A stretch of 14,223 bases of DNA, taken from NCBI GenBank assembly GCA_016946835.1, contig JACVTC010000633.1:1-14223 (forward strand), read 5' to 3'. Source of the DNA: Neocallimastix lanati (nom. inval.) (taxonomy: Eukaryota > Neocallimastigomycota > Neocallimastigomycetes > Neocallimastigales > Neocallimastigaceae). This document shows, one piece after another, positions 8,841 through 14,223 of this stretch (its first letter is position 1; each line of letters opens with the position of its first letter). The translations under genes were made by a program, and so were the position numbers. Under the pieces are notes generated by a model that was not told where the DNA came from, did no database searches, and saw only the letters and a list, made by a program, of their open reading frames with translations.

Positions 8841-11243
8841 GAAAAACCCAAGTAATGGTTTATGATCCGTAATAAATTTTGTTAAATTTTTATTGCTTAA
8901 TATATATTGACTAAAATATTTTAAACTAAATATAACAGCTAATCCTTCTAAGTCCGTTACGGAGTAATTCTTTTCAGATGTAGAGAGTGTTCTACTTACG
9001 CAACAGATAGGATGTTCAAGACTATCCTCTTCCTTCTGTAAAAGAACACCACCAATACCTTTAAGAGAAGCATCAGTACGAATGATGAATTCCTTTTTAA
9101 AATCTGGGTAACTTAATATTGGATCATTAAGTAAACATTCTTTAATATTTTCGAAAGCTTCTTCGCATTCATTTGACCATATATATTTTGAATTCTTTTT
9201 TAATAACTTAAAAAGAGGGTCAGCAATAATTGAGAAATTTTGAATAAATTTTCTATAATAACTAACTAAACCTAAAAAAGAACGAAGTTCACTTACATCT
9301 TTAGGATTGTCCCACAAAGCAATACTTTGTACTTTTGATGGAATTGTTTTTAATCCTTTTGATGTTAGAACATGACCTAATACTTCAACACTTTCTTGAA
9401 AGAATTTACATTTTTGTAAGTTAAGAGAAAGATTGTATTTAGAAAATATTTCAAAAGCTAACTTTAAATGTTTAAGATGTTCATCAAGAGTTCTTGAATA
9501 AATTACAATATCATCTAAGTAAACAAATAAACATTTACCGATTAAAGGAAGTAATATTCTATTCATCTCCCGTTGGAAGGTAGCGGGAGCATTGGTAAGG
9601 CCAAATGGCATTACTTTAAAATTGTAATTGCCGAATTTTGTGGTAAATGCTGTTTTCTCTATATCTTCTGGATTCATTGGAATTTGATGATATCCAGAAT
9701 ATAAGTCTAATGCGGAGAATACCGTCGCACCATTTACTGAATAAATTAGTTCATCTATAAATGGTAGTGCGTAAGAATCTTTTATAGTAATTTCATTTAA
9801 TTTGCGATAATCAATACACATTCTCCATTTCCCATTTTTCTTTTGAACTAATAGAACAGGAAAAGACCATGGAGAATGTGAAGGAACTATAAGTCCTTTT
9901 TCTAATAGTTTAATTATTTCCGATTTAAGAATATCTGCATGCTCTTTTGATAATTTGTATGGTTTTAATTTTATAGGTTTATTACTAATTGTCACAATTG
10001 AATGTGGTTCTAAATTAGCTGTACTTAATTGTGACATTGAAGTTGCCATACAGTTTTTATACTTCTCAATTAAATTTTTAAATTCTGTCTTAAATTTTTC
10101 CGGGACAGATTCAATAATTTTATTTAATGTATCGATGAACTCTTGTTGTTCATCTTTTTCTATAATAATGGAATTAACAAGAGGTATTTCTGATTTACTA
10201 TTAATTATATAGGTTACTTGTTTAATTCCTTTCTTAATTTTCTGGTAGACAGCATCATCATCTGGATCTATATACAAACGATACTTTTTCTGAATTCCTC
10301 TACCAAATATAATTTCAAAATATGGATTCGTATAATTAATTACATAGAATTTTTCTGTAATAGTTAATCTATTATTTACGTTTATTTTTAATTCAATGTA
10401 ACTATTTGTAGTTACTTTAGTACCATCCACAATGGTAATATCTTCTAAATTTTCACATTGTTTAATTACTTTATGTTTTAGTTTGCCTAGACAATTATTT
10501 GTTATAACATTAACGTTTGCACCGGTATCGTATAAGATTTTAAATGTTTTATTATCTATTTCACCACAAATAATAGGAAGACTTGTATTAGTTAAGGAAC
10601 AAAGAATTTTCTCAACTCTTGGTTTACAACCTTGTTCAAGTTCTTTTCTAATGGACGGACTTGCAGATAATAATTGAGATAAACTAATTTTTGGAAAAAG
10701 GTTATTAGCTTCTTCAGTTATACTAAACTTTTCATTTTCATTTAACATTTGGATATTGGTCATTTTTCTTTTCTTAATAGTTTTTGGTTTTTCTGATTCT
10801 TTTTCATTATTACTTTCAATATATGAGGCTCCATTAATCTCATTTTCATTGCTATTTTCTTCTTCATTAACTTCCATCACTATATCATCACTAGTATTTG
10901 GTTCATTTTCTTCAGAATTGCTAAGCTTTCTTCTTCTAGCATCTTTAATTACTTTCTTTTGTTGTTTTACTAATTTTGTTTTGGGTTCACTTAATAATGA
11001 AGGCTTTACTATAGATTTGTTATTTAATTTTCTTGTCGAAGTTTTTCTCTTTTGTACTGTACCGATAAAGTTTGAAGAATTTCTTTCAATATTACTTTCT
11101 TCTTTAGTGAAATTTTCTTTGTCATTTTCACTTCTTTCGAAATTATTTTCATTTTCATTTTCATTTTCATTTTCATTTGCAATTTTAATTGTCCTGGGAG
11201 ATTGCGTACTCCCGATTATTAATTTAAATGGCTTTCGTCGTTT
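8799..11243 (-). CDS. Gypsy pol, protease, reverse transcriptase and RNase H
   Basis: The frame is open from 11243 (after a TGA at 11244-11246) to 8799. The first 120 or so codons are Asn/Glu/Lys-rich linker, including an NENENENE run. Numbering from the GTG at 10880, the retropepsin motif is LYDTGANVNV with D118. RT has WRMCIDYRKLN at 352-362, D392 in LDLYSGYHQI, MPFGLTNAPATFQ and YLDD at 454-457. RNase H has D603 in RTDAS, E645 and D672 in TDHKPLL. It then stops prematurely after GFFKK because an A run at 8835-8840 appears one base short; the rest of RNase H is one frame over. It probably has no start of its own, since one base near 11233 would fuse it to gag. Confidence 0.94.
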   Translation of the reverse strand, partial: KRRKPFKLIIGSTQSPRTIKIANENENENENENNFERSENDKENFTKEESNIERNSSNFIGTVQKRKTSTRKLNNKSIVKPSLLSEPKTKLVKQQKKVIKDARRRKLSNSEENEPNTSDDIVMEVNEEENSNENEINGASYIESNNEKESEKPKTIKKRKMTNIQMLNENEKFSITEEANNLFPKISLSQLLSASPSIRKELEQGCKPRVEKILCSLTNTSLPIICGEIDNKTFKILYDTGANVNVITNNCLGKLKHKVIKQCENLEDITIVDGTKVTTNSYIELKINVNNRLTITEKFYVINYTNPYFEIIFGRGIQKKYRLYIDPDDDAVYQKIKKGIKQVTYIINSKSEIPLVNSIIIEKDEQQEFIDTLNKIIESVPEKFKTEFKNLIEKYKNCMATSMSQLSTANLEPHSIVTISNKPIKLKPYKLSKEHADILKSEIIKLLEKGLIVPSHSPWSFPVLLVQKKNGKWRMCIDYRKLNEITIKDSYALPFIDELIYSVNGATVFSALDLYSGYHQIPMNPEDIEKTAFTTKFGNYNFKVMPFGLTNAPATFQREMNRILLPLIGKCLFVYLDDIVIYSRTLDEHLKHLKLAFEIFSKYNLSLNLQKCKFFQESVEVLGHVLTSKGLKTIPSKVQSIALWDNPKDVSELRSFLGLVSYYRKFIQNFSIIADPLFKLLKKNSKYIWSNECEEAFENIKECLLNDPILSYPDFKKEFIIRTDASLKGIGGVLLQKEEDSLEHPICCVSRTLSTSEKNYSVTDLEGLAVIFSLKYFSQYILSNKNLTKFITDHKPLLGFFKKAFLLLIVMQDG

Positions 11244-12187
11244 TCAGGGCAATCATTCATTTTGTGACCAATTCGTTTACATTGTACACAAAAATTTATT
11301 TTTAAATTGTTCTAATTTTTTTGTAATGTCATCTAAATCTTCTATTGTTGATTGAGGGTACCTTAAAGTGTTCATTCTATGTTCAATTCCTTTGTTTATT
11401 TCTTCTCTTGATTGCATTTTATACCTATTATTTCTTATATTGTTATTATAGTTATCATTATGTTTATTTTTATTATCGTAACGATTATAATTATTATTAT
11501 TGTTGTTATATTGCTTATTATTCGATCTGGAATTTGAAGTTGAAAAATAATCATTTCTATAATTATAATTGTTATAATTATTATTATAATTTTTAGATTC
11601 ATTGAAATCTTTTATTTCTTTCTTGTTAACTCCGTGTAATTTTTTATATTTATTTTTATTTTCTTCCATTAAAGCAATAATTTTTTCCTTTCTTGGATGT
11701 TATTTTCATTGCATCCTGAAGTGAGGTTGGTTCCTCTTCTAATAAGGCTTCATAAATTTTACCCCAATTCTTAAAAGCATTAATATAATATGAAGTGATA
11801 ACTTGGTCACTAATTTCTAAATTCACTTGATTACATAGGGTATTGAATCTTACATCAAATTCAGAAATTCTTTCCCCTTTTTTAATAGTGACTGTAGATA
11901 ATTCCAATAATCTGGCATTTTTAGAGGTAGAGACTCTGAAATGTCCTCTTAATTTATTTATTATAGTTTTGTAACTATCTGGTGCTTCTTTGTTAGTGAA
12001 TTGAATACAATGGTTCTCGCTATATCTGTAGTTAAGGAGATTAAGTATTCAATTTTATCTTCTTCTTCTTCTATTTTATTAGCTTTACACCAGCGTTCAT
12101 ACGAAAAATGCCATTCCTCAAAGGAAACCTTATCCTTCCCTAATATAGGTACCTATTAAAGGTTATTGCCTTGGTTGAATTTTCCAT
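11219..12187 (-). pseudogene. Gypsy gag, broken by five small indels
   Basis: Gag probably starts at the ATG at 12187 (MENSTKAITFN). It continues through frames showing EEWHFSYERWCKANK, EAPDSYKTIINKL, LELSTVTIKKGERISEF and SYYINAFKNWGKIYEALL, typical of retrotransposon capsid proteins. An Asn/Tyr-rich basic stretch (11400-11600) follows, then a zinc knuckle CKRIGHKMNDC. Frame breaks fall near 12152 (GG, one base short), 11989 (AAA, one short), 11687 (one extra G), 11281-11290 (two bases missing between the first two knuckle cysteines) and 11233 (AAA, one short). The longest single open pieces are 11656-11907 and 11277-11669. Gag builds the virus-like particle and binds element RNA. Confidence 0.85.
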
Positions 12188-12313
12188 TATTATTATTATT
12201 TTATTTATAAATTTTAAAAAGAAACCTTACAATTTATATTTTCGCTTATCTTAATTTATGAATTTATGAATTATTTTACTTATTTCTTTTTTATTTATTC
12301 TTGCAAAAAGAAA

Positions 12314-12317
<4 letters not shown>

Positions 12318-12354
<37 letters not shown>
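12318..12354. repeat. T37 homopolymer
   Basis: A run of 37 T on the plus strand follows seven A. It is A37 in the element RNA. Its true length is uncertain in any sequencing technology. Confidence 0.95.
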
Positions 12355-12358
<4 letters not shown>

Positions 12359-12510
12359 ATTCTTTCGACTGTAGATAGTAGTATTTGTATACAATTTTAT
12401 TTTAATTAACACCTTTGCCTCACAACCATAAAAAAAAACCGGCGGTGTTAATATAACAAAAAGGGAACAAGTAAACCCTTAAAAGAAAATTTTAAAACTA
12501 TATATTTAAT

Positions 12511-12532
12511 CTTAGACCTTCGGTGATCTAAG
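12511..12532. other. Small hairpin in gypsy leader
   Basis: CTTAGA and TCTAAG can pair around CC-TTCG-GTGA, so on the plus strand the loop is closed by a C(TTCG)G. A second short stem, TTAAC/GTTAA, follows at about 12537-12551. Their function is unknown. Confidence 0.4.
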
Positions 12533-12726
12533 CGCATTAACCGTTGTTAACTCGTTTTACTGCAACCTCACTCTGTTGAAGAGATATGGGATTAGATTAC
12601 GTCTTTATAGTAATCCTTTACGCAGTCTCTAACCAAATAGATTCGTCTAAACGAGTTGCAAATGAGCTTATTGAATACACTCAAAAACAACGTATAACCG
12701 AGTATTCTAACACTCGTCCTAATAAT

Positions 12727-12727
<1 letters not shown>

Positions 12728-12766
<39 letters not shown>
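12728..12766. repeat. T39 homopolymer
   Basis: A run of 39 T on the plus strand (A39 in the element RNA) lies about 60 bases inside the PBS. It is the second long A tract of the leader. Confidence 0.95.
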
Positions 12767-12769
<3 letters not shown>

Positions 12770-12828
12770 CTACTTAAATCTACTTGAATAATTAACAATA
12801 GATATAACTTACTCGTATAGGAGTTATA

Positions 12829-12845
12829 TCACTCACTCTCCACCA
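12829..12845 (-). other. Gypsy primer binding site (tRNA 3' end)
   Basis: Two bases inside the 5' LTR the minus strand reads TGGTGGAGAGTGAGTGA. It would pair with a tRNA 3' end finishing in ACTCTCC-A-CCA, a normal full-length tRNA primer. The tRNA should have a 5' acceptor strand of GGAGAGT. I cannot name its amino acid with confidence. Confidence 0.8.
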
Positions 12846-12847
12846 AT

Positions 12848-13582
12848 TGACAACGATTCTATTATCTTAATTTGAAGTTATTACTTCAAAAGTGATAATA
12901 GATGTATCAAGTTTGAATTAATATAAATTTAATATGAATGAATTTATGTTATTATTATTAATAATTAAGTTATTATTATTCTAGCTTAACACTGAATTGT
13001 TATTAATTTTTCAAAATTATACATTTCTTTTGTGTTTAGAATTAATTTTTATTATTATATTTATTAATTTTTATTATTATTTATTAATTTTTATTATTAT
13101 TTATTATTATAATATTTGGTTATTATTTTTTTTTATTACATTTCTAATAACAACGAGAAATTAATTTTATAAAATATTTACAAGTATTTATATTTTTACA
13201 ATAATTTAAAGTATTTACAATTTTTAATAATAAAATAATTAAGAATAATTATATTTATAAAAATAAACAATAAAATAAACAAATAAACAATTAATACAAG
13301 AATTATTATAAACAAAGAATTCAAAATAATAAAAAAAAGAGAAAATTGTTTACAAACTATTTACTTTTAATTAAAAAGAGAAATTAATTAACATTAATAT
13401 TTCATTATTTTAAAAATTAAAATAGAATTAAAGTATAATTTCGAGTTTTAGAATTTAATTAAAATAAATCTTTTTATTATGATTTTAATTTCAAATTTTA
13501 ATTTATTAATTTGTTGTTGAATAGGTTAGATATTATTCAAGCTTTCTAATAATTTTATGCTTAAGAATTCCAATCTGTATCA
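12848..13582 (-). repeat. Gypsy 5' LTR, 735 bp
   Basis: This is the promoter-side LTR of the element on the minus strand, from TGATACAG at 13582 to TTGTCA at 12848. It is identical to 6712-7447 except for three homopolymer length differences. Confidence 0.95.
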
Positions 13583-13586
13583 AAAT
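13583..13586. repeat. Gypsy target-site duplication, right copy (AAAT)
   Basis: This is the partner of AAAT at 6708-6711. Deleting 6712-13586 restores GGTAAAAATCGTG, which is found intact at 13719-13731 and independently supports both boundaries. Confidence 0.8.
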
Positions 13587-13596
13587 CGTGTAAAAT

Positions 13597-13656
13597 AGCA
13601 GCGTAGCGCAGTGGAAGCGTGGCTCATAACCCACAGGTCGTATGATCGAAACATAT
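13597..13656 (+). pseudogene. Initiator tRNA-Met-like sequence, degenerate
   Basis: AGCAGCG matches the usual initiator acceptor strand. Then follow TA, the D arm GCGC-AGTGGAA-GCGT, the anticodon loop CTCATAA (CAT), the 3' stem strand CCCAC, AGGTC, and the T arm GTATG-ATCGAAA-CATAT. The T loop ATCGAAA and the CCC strand are initiator hallmarks. About four bases are missing from the 5' side of the anticodon stem (only GG remains between GCGT and the loop). The 3' acceptor side AGTTAAG does not pair with AGCAGCG. It cannot fold as a working tRNA, but its A box (TAGCGCAGTGG) and B-box-like GATCGAAAC are largely kept. Confidence 0.8.
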
Positions 13657-13675
13657 AGTTAAGTTTTATTATTAG

Positions 13676-13678
<3 letters not shown>

Positions 13679-13718
<40 letters not shown>
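13679..13718. repeat. A40 homopolymer (retroposon tail)
   Basis: An uninterrupted run of 40 A forms the 3' end of the tRNA-derived insert, immediately before its right target duplication. Confidence 0.95.
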
Positions 13719-13720
<2 letters not shown>

Positions 13721-13731
13721 TAAAAATCGTG
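13719..13731. repeat. Right 13-bp target-site duplication of the tRNA-derived retroposon
   Basis: GGTAAAAATCGTG repeats the host sequence at 6703-6711 (GGTAAAAAT) joined to 13587-13590 (CGTG). It marks the end of the older insertion and the return of host sequence. Confidence 0.85.
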
Positions 13732-14135
13732 GTAATTTAAGTAATTTTCTGAATAATGAGTGTGTAAATATATATGTGACGTGGTACCGATTATATAACT
13801 TTCTTCTTGGTGGAAGGGATGCAGACATTATAAATTTAAATTATAAAAAGGAATGGAATATTTTGTTTAAGAACCAAATCATTTCTGGTGATTATTCAAA
13901 AACGCCATTCTTGGTGCGATCTGCGGCTCTCTATACAGAAATTATGCCTCAAGCTAGTATTCGGCAAGGGTTACTATTCCGAAAGTATAAGCGCAAACTA
14001 ACCAGGAGCGTCAACGCTGAAAATGCAGTAAGACAGGCTAGCAAGGCCAATGCCTCTGAAGGAGAAGACCATAATTTCTTTCAGATAGACAATTCAAACC
14101 CTAATCCATTAGGAGGTGAGGTTCGTTGCATATGA
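13719..14135 (+). pseudogene. Unrecognised host gene, 3' part to stop codon
   Basis: The frame GGT AAA AAT CGT GGT continues without a stop to the TGA at 14133-14135, and is the same frame as 6517-6711 once the insertions are ignored. It encodes about 138 residues, including VTWYRLYNFLLGGRDADI, KTPFLVRSAALYTEIMPQAS, the basic patch RKYKRKLTRS and the end PNPLGGEVRCI. I recognise no domain. Composition changes clearly: 13981-14040 is about 45% G+C, while 6541-6600 is about 17%, as expected for a true conserved coding exon beside a low-complexity region. The GTG at 13776 is not a plausible start. The joined gene shows about 230 residues in this window. Confidence 0.6.
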
Positions 14136-14223
14136 ACTTTTTTTCTGAATTTATTTATTCACTTTTTTGATTATTACTTTTTATTTCACGTTACTATTTC
14201 ATTATTATGTTCAAATTGGACAA
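14136..14223. other. AT-rich flank after host gene
   Basis: These 88 bases contain no convincing gene; they are probably 3' untranslated or intergenic sequence. I see no clear AATAAA. Confidence 0.5.

Larger units (their letters stand above)
12188..12847 (-). other. Gypsy 5' leader, non-coding
   Basis: These 660 bases between the 5' LTR and gag hold the PBS and two very long A runs on the element strand (T on the plus strand, at 12318-12354 and 12728-12766). Between them is about 373 bp of more balanced composition with small hairpins (for example 12511-12532). The open frames here consist largely of the homopolymer and look spurious. A leader of this length could hold packaging and dimerisation signals. 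Confidence 0.6.
6712..13582 (-). mobile_element. Ty3/gypsy LTR retrotransposon, full length, 6871 bp
   Basis: On the minus strand the order is 5' LTR (12848-13582), PBS, leader, gag, protease, RT, RNase H, integrase, 3' LTR (6712-7447). RT before integrase defines gypsy (Metaviridae). AAAT flanks both ends. The LTRs differ only in three homopolymer lengths. Gag and pol show seven frame breaks; six need a one-base homopolymer change and one, in the zinc knuckle, needs two bases. If corrected, gag and pol form one frame of about 1,577 codons with no gag-pol frameshift. All core catalytic motifs are present. It sits inside the left target duplication of a tRNA-derived retroposon. Confidence 0.96.
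13591..13718 (+). mobile_element. tRNA-derived retroposon (SINE-like) with A40 tail
   Basis: The unit is 128 bp: a 6-base leader TAAAAT, an initiator-tRNA-Met-like body (13597-13656), a short AT stretch to 13678, then 40 A (13679-13718). It is bounded by the 13-bp direct repeat GGTAAAAATCGTG: the left copy is 6703-6711 plus 13587-13590, interrupted by gypsy, and the right copy is 13719-13731. Pol III-type head, poly(A) end and a 13-bp target duplication are the marks of LINE-mediated retroposition. It could be one member of a SINE family or a single tRNA retropseudogene; the window has only one copy. It interrupted the host gene that continues at 13719. Confidence 0.8.

Noticed and set aside
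9955-11596. Plus-strand open frames, including a hydrophobic 199-codon one at 10756-11355
   Set aside because: They are antisense to gypsy pol and gag. The apparent membrane-like Leu/Phe/Ser runs arise from the complement of Glu/Lys/Asn codons.
12355-12727. Nested retroposon between the two T runs in the gypsy leader
   Set aside because: I found no flanking duplication and no tRNA-type promoter boxes, so the observation is kept only as paired A tracts.
12586-12798. Open frames on both strands across the T39 run
   Set aside because: Their length depends on poly-Lys or poly-Phe from the homopolymer, and they lie in the gypsy leader.
13597-13668. Functional initiator tRNA-Met gene
   Set aside because: About four bases of the anticodon stem are missing and the acceptor strands do not pair; the poly(A) and flanking duplication indicate a retroposed copy.
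13776-13778. GTG as start codon of the 3' host frame
   Set aside because: Nuclear genes rarely start at GTG, and the frame is open upstream through the target duplication, in phase with 6517-6711.
13580-13828. Minus-strand 82-codon frame across the tRNA-like unit and A40
   Set aside because: It crosses the LTR end, the tRNA-like head, poly(A) and host sequence with no conserved content.

Overview
This is a eukaryotic, almost certainly fungal, repeat-rich window. It is extremely AT-rich, its proteins are dense in Asn and Lys, and nearly all of it is retrotransposon. The style fits anaerobic gut fungi (Neocallimastigomycota) or Glomeromycota such as Rhizophagus; I cannot decide between them from sequence alone. 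The standard genetic code reads through every domain.

Layout from left to right. (1) 1-6342: a Ty1/copia LTR retrotransposon on the minus strand, complete except for about 6 bases cut off by the left window edge. It has two LTRs, a primer binding site, a polypurine tract and a gag-PR-IN-RT-RNase H reading frame. (2) 6343-6414: an (ATT)24 microsatellite. (3) 6415-6711: the first visible part of an unrecognised plus-strand gene. (4) 6712-13582: a Ty3/gypsy LTR retrotransposon on the minus strand, with gag, PR, RT, RNase H and IN, LTRs of 736 and 735 bp, and a 4-bp target duplication AAAT. (5) 13591-13718: a short retroposon with an initiator-tRNA-Met-like head and a run of 40 A. (6) 13719-14135: the second part of the gene begun at 6415. 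(7) 14136-14223: AT-rich flank.

The most informative structure is the nesting. The 13-bp sequence GGTAAAAATCGTG lies after the poly(A) at 13719-13731. It also lies before the tRNA-like unit, split by the gypsy element (6703-6711 plus 13587-13590). The tRNA-like unit therefore first inserted into a gene with a 13-bp target-site duplication. A gypsy element later inserted about 10-14 bp upstream of the tRNA-like head, the position expected of Ty3-type elements that target Pol III initiation sites. With both insertions removed, the flanking reading frames are in phase and contain no stop codon.

Both LTR elements look very young, because the only differences within each LTR pair are one-base changes in homopolymer runs. 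Their coding regions are broken by about ten frame changes; nine can be explained by a one-base homopolymer indel and the tenth by loss of two bases. That points either to homopolymer errors in a long-read assembly or to very recent decay. If corrected, each element would encode one uninterrupted gag-pol polyprotein, about 1,875 residues for copia and 1,577 for gypsy.
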